The position numbers and the translations under genes are program-made. Under the pieces are notes generated by a model. It was not told the DNA's origin. It was given only the letters and a program-made list of their open reading frames with translations, and searched no databases. A stretch of DNA of 64,000 nucleotides from contig NZ_LR535679.1 in assembly GCF_900699785.1 (NCBI RefSeq), positions 2,046,001 through 2,110,000 of the forward strand, given 5' to 3'. Below, piece after piece: positions 36,717 through 45,040 of this stretch. Position 1 is the first letter of the stretch. Every line of letters starts with the position of its first letter. This DNA comes from Campylobacter showae. GTDB taxonomy: Bacteria > Campylobacterota > Campylobacteria > Campylobacterales > Campylobacteraceae.

Positions 36717-37355
36717 ATGCAAGAGGCAAATGACGGCAAAAAGCTAGCGATCGGCACCGTTGCCTTGATCCTAGCTATCGTCTTTTTCGGCGGTTTCTTA
36801 AAGGATGTCGCGGGCGGAATTTTTGATTTCGGTAAGCTAACCGGACAGTTTCCGGAGTGGTTTAAGACCGCAGGCGGCACTAGCGCAAAGGGCGGTTTTA
36901 TATTTGCGCTCAGTCTGGTTCCCGCGATCATGCTCGCACTTGGGTTTGTCGCGATATTTGAGAGATATTACGCGCTTTATGCGGCTTCACGCTGGCTAAC
37001 TCCCGTGCTAAAGCCTCTCATCGGTATCCCGGGCTGCTGCTCGATCTCGCTCATAGCTAGCACGCAAAGCACCGACGCGGGTAGTTCTACGGCGAAGTTT
37101 TTACGCCAAGACGGCAAGATCACGCACAAAGAACTTTTGATATTTGCCGCGTTTCAGTTTAGCGCGGGCGCGATGATCACGAATTTCCTAGCGTCTTTTG
37201 CGCCGCTACTTTTGGTTGCGGACAAAAACGGAGCCCTAGCGCCTATGTCTATCGCGGCGGGCCTAGGAATTATTTTGGTGTTTAAGGTATTTGGCGCAAA
37301 TTTGATGAGACTTTACGTTAAAAAATTCGTAAAAGACGGGGAGACTGAAGTATGA
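36717..37355 (+). CDS. Gate-domain (nucleoside recognition) membrane protein, SpmA/YjiH-like
   Basis: The 212-residue protein has five or so membrane helices and the Gate (nucleoside recognition) pattern, including VLKPLIGIPGCCSISLIASTQS. It has a strong Shine-Dalgarno and overlaps the next Gate-domain gene by four bases. Paired Gate proteins next to a peptidase recall the E. coli yjiH-yjiG-iadA operon, where they are thought to take up or export the peptidase's substrate or product. The transported compound is unknown. Confidence 0.75.
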   Translation: MQEANDGKKLAIGTVALILAIVFFGGFLKDVAGGIFDFGKLTGQFPEWFKTAGGTSAKGGFIFALSLVPAIMLALGFVAIFERYYALYAASRWLTPVLKPLIGIPGCCSISLIASTQSTDAGSSTAKFLRQDGKITHKELLIFAAFQFSAGAMITNFLASFAPLLLVADKNGALAPMSIAAGLGIILVFKVFGANLMRLYVKKFVKDGETEV

Positions 37356-37816
37356 GCGAGCAAGCTAATAATAAATTATTAACCGACGTTTTCGTAGAAG
37401 GTGCTAGGAAGGGCTGGGATATCGCCGTTCACAACACTATCCCAAACGTCCTTATGGCTTTTGTTATCATACACATCCTAAAAGTCTCTGGCACGCTTGA
37501 TATCATAGGCAAGTATCTCGGGTTTGTTATGTTGCCGCTTGGACTTCCGGGCGAGTCGATAGCGGTGATCATGGCGGCGTTTCTTAGTTGGGGCGGATCT
37601 GCCGGCGTGCTAGTGGCACTAGTCCAGGGCGGCACTCTAACGGCTCCGGATATCGCCGTACTGATCCCAGGCATGGCGCTAGTGGGCTCTACGGTGCAGT
37701 ATATGGGACGCGTACTGGGCGTGCTGGGAATCCCTGGCAAGCACTACTTGGTGTTATTTGGCATATGTATCCTAAACGCCTATCTAGCGATGTTTGTCAT
37801 GAGTCTCATCGTATAA
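37352..37816 (+). CDS. Gate-domain membrane protein, SpmB/YjiG-like
   Basis: The 154-residue partner of the previous gene has four helices and the family segments GARKGWDIAVHNTIPNVLMA, MLPLGLPGESIAV and AFLSWGGSAG. A VLIPGMALVGSTVQYMGRV stretch is typical of YjiG. It starts in a four-base overlap with its partner and is followed eleven bases later by an M20 peptidase behind a strong AAAGGAGG. The three genes form one unit. Confidence 0.78.
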   Translation: MSEQANNKLLTDVFVEGARKGWDIAVHNTIPNVLMAFVIIHILKVSGTLDIIGKYLGFVMLPLGLPGESIAVIMAAFLSWGGSAGVLVALVQGGTLTAPDIAVLIPGMALVGSTVQYMGRVLGVLGIPGKHYLVLFGICILNAYLAMFVMSLIV

Positions 37817-37826
37817 AGGAGGGTCT

Positions 37827-38945
37827 ATGAAGCAAGAGGAGCTAAAGCAATACCTAGCCGAGCTAAAGGAGCTAACTAATATCGAGAGCCCGACGGCTAG
37901 CATAGAGGGTGTAAATAGTGTCGCAAAGTGGTTTATAAACAAGGCGGAGACGCTGGGTCTAAAGCACGAAACGGTAGCGCTGGGCACCGATAAGGTCGCT
38001 GACTGCCTGCTCATCTCAAACAACCCGAACGCGGCGAAATTCGACGTGCTTTTCGTCGCGCACATGGATACGGTTTTTCCCGTTGGTTCGGTGCAAAATA
38101 CTCCATTTACCCAGAGTGGGGGGAGGGTAAACGCGCTAGGCGTCATCGACGACAAGGGCGGCGCGCTACTGTCGCTCTACGTCATTAAGGAGCTTGATCT
38201 TAGTAAAATCAACGTCGCTTTGTTTCTAAACTCGCACGAGGAGACGGGGTCGAATTTTGCCAAAGAAAAGATCCGCGAATACGCTAGAAAGTCTAAATTT
38301 TGCCTCGTGATGGAGCCTGCTCGCGAGGACGGCTCGATGGTGGCCACTAGAAAGGGCGTGATGTCTTATGTGATTGAGTTTTACGGCGTGGGTGCGCATG
38401 CGGGCAATCATCCCGAGCTCGGCCGTTCGGCGCTCGTCGAGGCGGCAAATTTCGTAGTCGAGCTATCAAAGCTGACCGATTTTGCGGCTGGGCATACCTT
38501 TAACTCCATCATCACAAACGGCGGCACCGCGCAAAACGTCGTGCCCGAGTTTGCCAGCGTGACTTGCGAGATGAGGTATAAATTCGCCTCATCGGTCGAG
38601 TTTTTTAACAAAAAGCTGGACGAGATACTAAGCAAAGGTATCGTAAACGGCGTAACGCATAAAAAGATACTAATCAACGAAGAAGCGCCGATGATAGACG
38701 AGCAAAATTTACCGAGGATCAAGGCGATCTTCGACGAGGTCGCCAAAAAAACGGGCGCGAAGGTGAACTGGGTGGATGCCGGCGGTCTAAGCGACGGCAA
38801 TATCACGGCCTCGGCGGGCTGCCCGACGATCGACGGACTGGGACCTATGGGCGGAAATATGCACACCAAAAACGAATACATGGAAGTTGACTCCGTCGTA
38901 CCGAAGTGCAATCTCGTGTTAGACGTCATCAAAAAGCTTGTTTAA
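37827..38945 (+). CDS. M20-family metallopeptidase (carboxypeptidase G2/peptidase T-like)
   Basis: The 372-residue enzyme has the two-zinc M20 ligand set: VAHMDTVFPVG (His, Asp), IDDKGG (bridging Asp), NSHEETGS (catalytic Glu pair), VMEPAR (Glu region) and GNMHTKNEYM (last His). A dimerisation lid is inserted at about 175-285 (GVGAHAGNHPE). No signal peptide, so it is cytoplasmic. It probably hydrolyses a dipeptide or acyl-amino acid taken in by the two Gate-domain proteins encoded upstream. Confidence 0.88.
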   Translation: MKQEELKQYLAELKELTNIESPTASIEGVNSVAKWFINKAETLGLKHETVALGTDKVADCLLISNNPNAAKFDVLFVAHMDTVFPVGSVQNTPFTQSGGRVNALGVIDDKGGALLSLYVIKELDLSKINVALFLNSHEETGSNFAKEKIREYARKSKFCLVMEPAREDGSMVATRKGVMSYVIEFYGVGAHAGNHPELGRSALVEAANFVVELSKLTDFAAGHTFNSIITNGGTAQNVVPEFASVTCEMRYKFASSVEFFNKKLDEILSKGIVNGVTHKKILINEEAPMIDEQNLPRIKAIFDEVAKKTGAKVNWVDAGGLSDGNITASAGCPTIDGLGPMGGNMHTKNEYMEVDSVVPKCNLVLDVIKKLV

Positions 38946-39179
38946 ATTTAATGGCAAAAGGGTCAAATTTGGCTCTTTTACCCTAAATTTTAAAATTTGA
39001 AAGCCTTGAAACTTTGTTTAAATTTTAGAGGCGATTTTTCTACACAGACTTATCACAATATTGTCCAAATATAATCAAATTATCAACTTTATTTAACGAT
39101 ACGAAGTAAATTTAACGGCTTGGACTTTATTTTTTGTTCATTTTTTAGTAAAATGGGCGCTAAATTTAAAGGAGAAAAT

Positions 39180-39389
39180 ATGCCAAAAGACGCAAACGGA
39201 ACCGAACTAAACGCCGGAGATAACGTAACTCTGATCAAAGATCTAAAAGTAAAAGGCGCGGGCGCTACGCTAAAGCGCGGAACTATGGTGAAAAATATAA
39301 AAATCACGGATAACGACAAAGAAATCGAAGGCAAGATCGATAAAATGGGCGTCATCGTGTTAAAGACAGAGTTTTTAAAGAAGGCTTAA
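39180..39389 (+). CDS. PhnA-domain (YjdM C-terminal type) small protein
   Basis: The 69-residue protein consists of the SH3-like C-terminal half of PhnA/YjdM (KDANGTELNAGDNVTLIKDLKVKG, then KRGTMVKNIKITDNDKEIEGK). The N-terminal zinc ribbon of full PhnA is absent. ATG 39180 has GGAG six bases ahead; an upstream in-frame TTG adds an unlikely hydrophobic piece. Despite the name, the domain has no shown role in phosphonate use. It is a common small monocistronic gene in Campylobacter. Confidence 0.8.
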   Translation: MPKDANGTELNAGDNVTLIKDLKVKGAGATLKRGTMVKNIKITDNDKEIEGKIDKMGVIVLKTEFLKKA

Positions 39390-39438
39390 TCTCGTCTATG
39401 GAAACGCAAATTTGACGCGAGATCGTTAAATTTGCTGC

Positions 39439-39533
39439 ATTTTTAGCTACGACCTTGTCTTGCTGGTAGAATAGGCAAAGCTTTTTACGCCTTGCCTTTT
39501 AGAGGGTAGCAAGGCTAAGTCGTAGCTAAAAAT
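39439..39533. repeat. 95-bp compound inverted repeat with 26-base arms
   Basis: The left arm (39439-39464) and the right arm (39508-39533) are reverse complements at 23 of 26 positions; they share ATTTTTAGCTACGAC and its complement. A second inner stem (AGGCAA..GC with GC.TTGCCT, about 39472-39497) sits in the 43-base centre. It lies between the PhnA-domain gene and the autotransporter gene, whose ends converge. It could be a strong bidirectional terminator or a miniature inverted-repeat element. Confidence 0.75.
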
Positions 39534-39598
39534 TTTATGATTTTCGCCATTGGCAAATTTATTATTTGAGTGCTTTGCTTTATGGCAGCTTTAGCTCG

Positions 39599-42500
39599 TT
39601 AGAACATCAGCTCAAACCCTGCATTGATAGCTCCGCCTCTTGTTTTGCCTACGTAGCCTTTGCCTCCTAGGCTAAAGATAAGATTTTTGCTCTCATACTT
39701 ATAGCCTGTTTCAAATATCCCGGTCGAGCCTTTTAAGCTAGGCTTAGGAGCGTCAAGTCCCATAGTAGATGCTTTAGCATCTCCTTTAAACTCATACTCG
39801 TATGCGCCTCCAAAGTATAGGTTATGCTCATCTTTTAAATTTATAGTATCTCTAAGACCCGCTCTTACTCTATTAGACGCAACGCTATCAAAGTGATAGC
39901 TCTCGCCTGAGCTTATAGTAGCATCGGCGCTAGCCGTATGTGCATATAACCATTTTGTATAGATATCTAGCTTATTGTTTTGGTTTAGATCAAAAATTTG
40001 ACCTACTCCTATATGAGTAGCCGTATAGGTTGAGCTTATATCAAATTTCTCATTATGAGCTAATATTCCAGGAGCTATAGCATAGGTCCAGTCGTTACTA
40101 TTGTAGTCGCTACTTATCTTACCTGCGCGAAAGCTTGCATCTATATATGTGTCGCTGCTAAATACCTGCTTTAGCATTAAGCCCCCGCCTATATATTCGC
40201 TTATACCGTCTGCATGTAGACCGTTATCTAGGTAACTATCGTATTTTGCTCTTCCGTATTCTACGAATACTCCGCTTAGTATCTCTCCTGCGGAATTCGG
40301 AGTTAAGCTAGCAAGACCGGCTACTACTCCATAGCCTTTGGAATTTACGTGCGAGCCCGTCTCATGTCTTAGAGAGTAAGCTTCGCTTATAGCAAAAGGA
40401 AATAGCTCTAAGTGACCGTCAGGTATTAGCTTATCTAGGTAGTTGGTAATTAACTCGCTTCCGCTCTTTAGGCTAGCTAGGCTTGCAGCTCTGGTTTCTG
40501 CGAAGGATTTGGTATCCTCTTTTACCCTTCTTTTACCGCTAAATTTAAGATCTAGCGCTCTTCCGTTTGCATCTACCATACCGTAGGTCTCATACTCTAT
40601 GGTAGCTCCTTGCTGAACTCTTGTTTGTAGATGCGAAGGATCAGGAAGTAGTAATCGTCCGCTTCCTTGCTTATCGATCAGGTGGATAGTGCTAGTATCT
40701 CCTATATCTGTATTGCCGCTAATGTAAGCGGTGATCTTACCTCTCATATTACTTAGATCGGTATTAGCCGTAGGATCTGTAAGCGTAATCATAGAATCGC
40801 CGTCTTTAACGGTAGGAGGCATAAAGATATTGATATCGTCAAACCCTCCGATATTTCTAGCTGTTATAGAGTTAGGAGCTGCCGGATTGGTAGGGTTTTT
40901 ACCTACGTTTAGAGTGCTTCCCGCTCCGCCGGTGATATCTCCGATATTATTGCCGCCGGCTAAATTTACGGTAGAGTTGTTGCCGCCGTTGATATTTAAT
41001 CCGTTGAAATTCGTAGGACTGTTTGGATCTTCATTAACTACGTTTATTACAGGATTCGGGATCGGATTGTATCTATTGATCTCATCGTTTCCAAACTCGC
41101 CGCCGGTGATATTTCTAGACGTAAGCTTGCTTCCTTGAATCAAGATAGATTGATCGTCGCTGCTCTTAATCAAGCCTTTTAGCATTATATCGTAGGTGGT
41201 AGAGTTTTTAAGCGTAAACTCACTGGTCGTTTGCTTAGCCTTCTCGGTAAAATTCGTAAAGGTATTTCCTCCGTTTTTAATTAGATAATACTCCTTACCC
41301 TCCTCGATATTTAAAGAGCCGTAGCTATCGTTACTCGGATCGTAATCTATTCCGTTTAACTGGAACTTAGCGTTATTGATATCGGTATTGCCGGTAGCGG
41401 TTAAATTTAAAGCTGCGGCATCTGCGCTGCCGTTAGCGTTTGAAATTCCGTCGAAGTTTAATACGTTTAGATTTGCTATATCGCCCGCGGTTTTTTGAGT
41501 AGATGCGTTATATACGTTTAGGCTATTGTTGGTACCGCCTGCGTTAGATAGACCATATATCGTTCCTCCTACGCTTCCGCTATGGAAATTTACGCTGTTA
41601 CCGCTACCGTTAGCGGCATGCGCTGCATATACGTCGCCGGCTACTTGAGCGCCTTTTAAATTTACGGTATTGTTAGTCGCGCTACCTGTTTCTGATCTTC
41701 CGCCTATGATATCGCGACCCACGGTAGCACCTTGTTTGACTTCTACTTTGTTTTCTTCGACGTTTCCGCTAACGCTGCTTCCGCCGATAGCGTCATGTCC
41801 TACTTCACCGCCATCTAACAACACATAGCTTTTTGAAATTTTACCGCTTTTGGTAAGTCCGCCATAAGCACTGTCGCCTACCTTGCCGCCTGTCATTTTG
41901 ACGTAGCTTCCGGTTATATCTCCATTAACGTTACGAAAGCCGTAGGCATTGCCCTTTATGTCGCCGCCGCTTATTTCGGCGTAATCATTCTCGCTCGTAG
42001 CGACGTGAGTAAGAGTTGGGTATGAGCCGGCATAACCGCCTTGTACATCGCCCATAACTGTTCCGCCGCTAATTTTAGAGTAATTATTTTTGGAGACGGC
42101 GGCCATGTATGAGCCCGTAGTAGATTCGACTTGTCCGTTTTGTAAAATTACGTAGTTTCCTATTGCTGTAGATTTGCCTCCGACACCGATATCTTTTTTT
42201 GTAGTGTTGGCGCCGGTTATATTTCTAAGTTTGGCGCCGGCGTTATTTATGACGACATGGTTTTCCTCTAGGGTGCTTTCATGTTCTGGGGATACGGATA
42301 CAGCGCCATCCATTTCTTGACCATCGTTTAAGACTACGGCGCCTGTGATATTAACGCTATTGCCTTTTGCTTCTCTCCCTCGGTTTATGGTAGCGCCTTC
42401 TATTCTGCCTCTATATATCGTAGCTGCGCCGGTGATATTTACGGTGTTGTTGTTTGCGGAAGCGCCATACCCGGCTCGACCTCCCGACACCATCGCTTCA

Positions 42501-43039
42501 TCAAAGTAGGTTATACCCTCGTCATCTCCGATTATCTGGCTATCGCCTTCGATATTTACGGTGTTGCCGACAGCGTCTCCCGCATGCGCCGACTGTCCCG
42601 CCCAGGTGCCGTTTCCGCCTAGGACGGCTCGTTTAACGGTTGCATCTGTTATGCTTACGGTGTTGTCTGTAGCGCCTTTACCTTCGCCGCCTATTATAGT
42701 AGTAACGGTAGCGCCGTTTTGAACGACGATCTTGTTTCGGTTGGCAGAAGTCGTAGGCGTAACGGCAGGATCACCTACGCCGCCGCCGTATATAGTGTAT
42801 GAAGACATATCTGTTCCGCTAGGATCACCGGTAATAGTTACTATATGATCGCTTGAGCCGCCAGATACTAGGCCCTCGTAACCGCCCGAGTAATAAGTGC
42901 CGCTTGAGTGATGCAAGCCGTTGCTGCCGCCGCCTGTTACTGTTGCCGTTGCGTTTTCGGCTAAAACTTGCGAAGGAATAAGTGCTAAACATGCCGCTAA
43001 ACTTAAACTAGAAATAATTGGTATCTTAATATCTTTCAT
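39599..43039 (-). CDS. Type Va autotransporter with beta-helix passenger
   Basis: The 1146-residue protein has a signal peptide (about 1-27, ending VLA), then a Gly/Asn/Thr/Val-rich passenger (to about 850) made of short imperfect repeats such as NNTVNITGA and EISGGDIKGNAYG, typical of a right-handed beta-helix. A C-terminal beta-barrel follows (about 880-1146), closing with GAINAGFELMF, whose final aromatic residue is the BAM signal. No protease motif or RGD was seen, so an adhesin or surface-layer role is likelier than an enzyme. It stands alone behind an extended TATAAT. Confidence 0.9.
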   Translation of the reverse strand: MKDIKIPIISSLSLAACLALIPSQVLAENATATVTGGGSNGLHHSSGTYYSGGYEGLVSGGSSDHIVTITGDPSGTDMSSYTIYGGGVGDPAVTPTTSANRNKIVVQNGATVTTIIGGEGKGATDNTVSITDATVKRAVLGGNGTWAGQSAHAGDAVGNTVNIEGDSQIIGDDEGITYFDEAMVSGGRAGYGASANNNTVNITGAATIYRGRIEGATINRGREAKGNSVNITGAVVLNDGQEMDGAVSVSPEHESTLEENHVVINNAGAKLRNITGANTTKKDIGVGGKSTAIGNYVILQNGQVESTTGSYMAAVSKNNYSKISGGTVMGDVQGGYAGSYPTLTHVATSENDYAEISGGDIKGNAYGFRNVNGDITGSYVKMTGGKVGDSAYGGLTKSGKISKSYVLLDGGEVGHDAIGGSSVSGNVEENKVEVKQGATVGRDIIGGRSETGSATNNTVNLKGAQVAGDVYAAHAANGSGNSVNFHSGSVGGTIYGLSNAGGTNNSLNVYNASTQKTAGDIANLNVLNFDGISNANGSADAAALNLTATGNTDINNAKFQLNGIDYDPSNDSYGSLNIEEGKEYYLIKNGGNTFTNFTEKAKQTTSEFTLKNSTTYDIMLKGLIKSSDDQSILIQGSKLTSRNITGGEFGNDEINRYNPIPNPVINVVNEDPNSPTNFNGLNINGGNNSTVNLAGGNNIGDITGGAGSTLNVGKNPTNPAAPNSITARNIGGFDDINIFMPPTVKDGDSMITLTDPTANTDLSNMRGKITAYISGNTDIGDTSTIHLIDKQGSGRLLLPDPSHLQTRVQQGATIEYETYGMVDANGRALDLKFSGKRRVKEDTKSFAETRAASLASLKSGSELITNYLDKLIPDGHLELFPFAISEAYSLRHETGSHVNSKGYGVVAGLASLTPNSAGEILSGVFVEYGRAKYDSYLDNGLHADGISEYIGGGLMLKQVFSSDTYIDASFRAGKISSDYNSNDWTYAIAPGILAHNEKFDISSTYTATHIGVGQIFDLNQNNKLDIYTKWLYAHTASADATISSGESYHFDSVASNRVRAGLRDTINLKDEHNLYFGGAYEYEFKGDAKASTMGLDAPKPSLKGSTGIFETGYKYESKNLIFSLGGKGYVGKTRGGAINAGFELMF

Positions 43040-43075
43040 AATCCATAATCTTTTGTAAAAAATAAAAAACTATTC

Positions 43076-43081
43076 ATTATA
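43076..43081 (-). promoter_or_regulatory. -10 box of the autotransporter gene
   Basis: The minus strand reads GTGTATAATG, a -10 hexamer with TG directly upstream, 37 bases before the ATG. The leader is nearly all A and T, and the ribosome binding site is weak. Confidence 0.55.
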
Positions 43082-43361
43082 CACTAAGAATATAAATTTA
43101 CAAAAAAATTAGAAATTTTATGTATCACTAAAAGGTAACATATAGAAATTGATGTCAAGATTATTACTTGTTTTGCCGTTATTTAGCAAAGATTCAATTT
43201 GAAGCTTTAACGGATAAAAATATAGGGCTTTGTCCGCATTCCATTCCTTAAAATTATACCATTAATAGATCCGGCCGACGGATTGTGATTTTGTATCCAT
43301 AATTATAAATACTTCAACTCAATAGCGCGTGCTAAAAAGCTATCCTTAAACCCGAAAAAGC

Positions 43362-43367
43362 TATAAT
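43362..43367 (+). promoter_or_regulatory. -10 box of rnpB
   Basis: TATAAT lies eight bases before the first base of the RNase P RNA P1 helix, the right spacing for direct transcription of the mature 5' end. Confidence 0.7.
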
Positions 43368-43374
43368 CGCGCCC

Positions 43375-43696
43375 AAGGTATGGCAAGTGATTGCTTTTGC
43401 GTAGGCAAAAGAGGAAAGTCCGAGCTGCAATAAGACGGAGTTCCATCTAACGGATGGCTGGGGCGACCCAAGGGACAGTGTAACAGAAAGCAGACTGCCG
43501 CTTCGGCGGTAAAGGTGAAACGGCGGGGTAAGAGCCCACCAGCGCGGCGTGCAAGCGCGGCGGCTATATAAACCCAACTCGCAGCAAGAAGGGATGGTTT
43601 TGAGTCTTATGTTAAACCCTTCGCTAGAGCCAAATTGTAAAATTTGGAGTAGATAAATAATCACTCACGACAGAACTCGGCTTATCGCCATGCCTT
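43375..43696 (+). ncRNA. rnpB: RNase P RNA (bacterial class A)
   Basis: The 5' AAGGTATGGC pairs with 3' GCCATGCCTT to close P1 (nine Watson-Crick pairs and one G-U). Inside are the universally conserved GAGGAAAGTCCGAGC, the ACAGAAA block, GGTAAGAGCCCACCAG and the 3' CACGACAGAACTCGGCTTA. A T5 run follows P1 and ends transcription. The RNA is the catalytic part of RNase P, which trims tRNA 5' ends. An antisense open frame over 43332-43664 is an artefact of this RNA. Confidence 0.97.
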
Positions 43697-43943
43697 TTTA
43701 CTACTTTTATTTCATCAAATTTAGCTAGCTTGGATACCAAATTTGTTTTTAAATTTGCGGTTTTACTGCAATAAACCGCTATCTTGACAGCGCGTTTTGC
43801 GAGGTTTGGGCAAATTTAAGCTGAGGTTTGCGGCGAGCAGCAGAGTAAAATTTGATCAAATTTGGCGAGGCGGAATCGGGTTTAAATTTGACGGCTACGG
43901 ACAGGGTTTAAGTTTGAAACGGCGCAAGGCGCGTTTTTGGAGC

Positions 43944-44360
43944 CTAAATATCCCAAATTTCTAAAATTTGCGGACATAGAGCGCTAACGGCTAGTTTTAA
44001 TTTGGATTTTTGTTCGTCGCTCGGTTCGTCTATGGTTTCAAATTTTCCAAACAACTCGGCGACTTCAAGCCAGCCTGTTGTATCCAGATCAAATTTAACC
44101 AAATTTGACGCGCAAAGATATCCAGCGTCGTGGTCGTAAAAAGCGACCTTGCCGTCATCTAAGCAGGCAAGCCAAAGATCGCCCGTACCTGTATCTGCAA
44201 AGATATAAAACTCGCGCACTATCTCGCTCTCGCCTTCAAAGACAAACTTCGCTTCATCGTTAAATTTGACTAATTCGTGTTCCTTTAGCACTCTAAAATC
44301 GCCCGCTATATCCGCACCCAGTCTGCTTTTTAAAGCATCTTTTATAGCGTTTTTCGTCAT
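43944..44360 (-). CDS. SUKH (SMI1/KNR4-like) superfamily protein, possible orphan immunity
   Basis: The 138-residue acidic soluble protein has the SUKH core pattern: EFYIFADTGTGDLWLACLD, then GKVAFYDHDAGY, a long amphipathic helix and a Trp near the end. SUKH proteins are widespread immunity proteins of contact-dependent and polymorphic toxins. No toxin gene is beside it; it sits alone between rnpB and the fliS-fliT-like operon end. The family is judged by eye and the immunity role is inferred. Confidence 0.55.
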   Translation of the reverse strand: MTKNAIKDALKSRLGADIAGDFRVLKEHELVKFNDEAKFVFEGESEIVREFYIFADTGTGDLWLACLDDGKVAFYDHDAGYLCASNLVKFDLDTTGWLEVAELFGKFETIDEPSDEQKSKLKLAVSALCPQILEIWDI

Positions 44361-44431
44361 ATCTTTGCCTTTGCGGGATAAAATTTAGAAGAGAATTTGA
44401 GATAAAAAGCGCCGTAAATTTGAGAAATTAT

Positions 44432-44650
44432 TTACGACGCTATATATTTTTTTACGTTTTTTAGTTTTTCTAGCTCTTTGCCGAGCTCGGTTCTGTTTTT
44501 TTGTATCAAATTTATCGCTGCACCTAGAAGCTCCTGAGCTTGTAGGGCGTCCTCTAGGCTGTCAAATTTACTAGGAGTCTCGCCCGCTAGTGCCGCGATA
44601 GCCTCCGCGTCATTGCTAGCGACGGCTATTTTTAGCTCATCCAGCCACAT
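44432..44650 (-). CDS. FliT-like small flagellar protein (C. jejuni Cj0550-like)
   Basis: The 72-residue helical protein starts at ATG 44650, inside the end of fliS (14-base overlap), with AGGA eight bases ahead; the frame is open further up but that would run deep into fliS. It has a charged helix hairpin (ALQAQELLGAAINLIQKNRTELGKELEKLKN), consistent with a type III export chaperone. A short gene in the same place after fliS is found in other Campylobacter. A FliT role is inferred from position. Confidence 0.6.
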   Translation of the reverse strand: MWLDELKIAVASNDAEAIAALAGETPSKFDSLEDALQAQELLGAAINLIQKNRTELGKELEKLKNVKKYIAS

Positions 44651-45029
44651 CAGCTTGTCCTGCGCCAGTCGTCTCTTTCCATGCTTCAAGCAGCTGTTTG
44701 GTTACGCTCACGACCTCGTTTAGGCTCTGCTCGTCGTTATTTATATTTGCCATCGACAGCAGTTGGATCTGCCTCGTGTAAAGCCCGCTTAGATAGTGCG
44801 CGACGTTACCTTGGTTGTAGTCTAGCGAGTTTAAAAGCTCGATAAAGATGGCATTTGTGCGGTTTATGAAATATACTTTTTTCTCTACGTCGTTATCTTG
44901 CATTGCTTTTCTAGCTCTAAAAATAAATCTCAAAACACCTTCGTAAAGCATCTCGATAAGCTTGGTAGGCGACTCGATGCCGCCTACCGTATTTTGCGAA
45001 TACGCCGCGTGTGCAGTGTTGTATTGCAT
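44637..45029 (-). CDS. fliS: Flagellin export chaperone FliS
   Basis: The 130-residue four-helix protein shows the family N-terminus with AYSQNTVGGIESPTKLIEMLYEG and NRTNAIFIELLNSLDYNQGNVAHYL. FliS caps the C-terminal helix of flagellin to prevent premature polymerisation. It lies eleven bases after fliD in the flaG-fliD-fliS operon, which reads leftwards from a sigma-28 promoter. Confidence 0.94.
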   Translation of the reverse strand: MQYNTAHAAYSQNTVGGIESPTKLIEMLYEGVLRFIFRARKAMQDNDVEKKVYFINRTNAIFIELLNSLDYNQGNVAHYLSGLYTRQIQLLSMANINNDEQSLNEVVSVTKQLLEAWKETTGAGQADVAG

Positions 45030-45040
45030 AAATTTACCTT

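Larger units (their letters stand above)
43040..43374. other. AT-rich divergent region between autotransporter and rnpB
   Basis: This 335-base stretch is far richer in A+T than its surroundings. It holds the autotransporter promoter at the left (TATAAT on the minus strand, 43076-43081) and the rnpB -10 at the right (43362-43367). No coding sequence was recognised in it. Confidence 0.6.

Noticed and set aside
43332..43664. 110-codon open frame on the minus strand
   Set aside because: It is antisense to RNase P RNA, whose conserved core and P1 helix explain the sequence.
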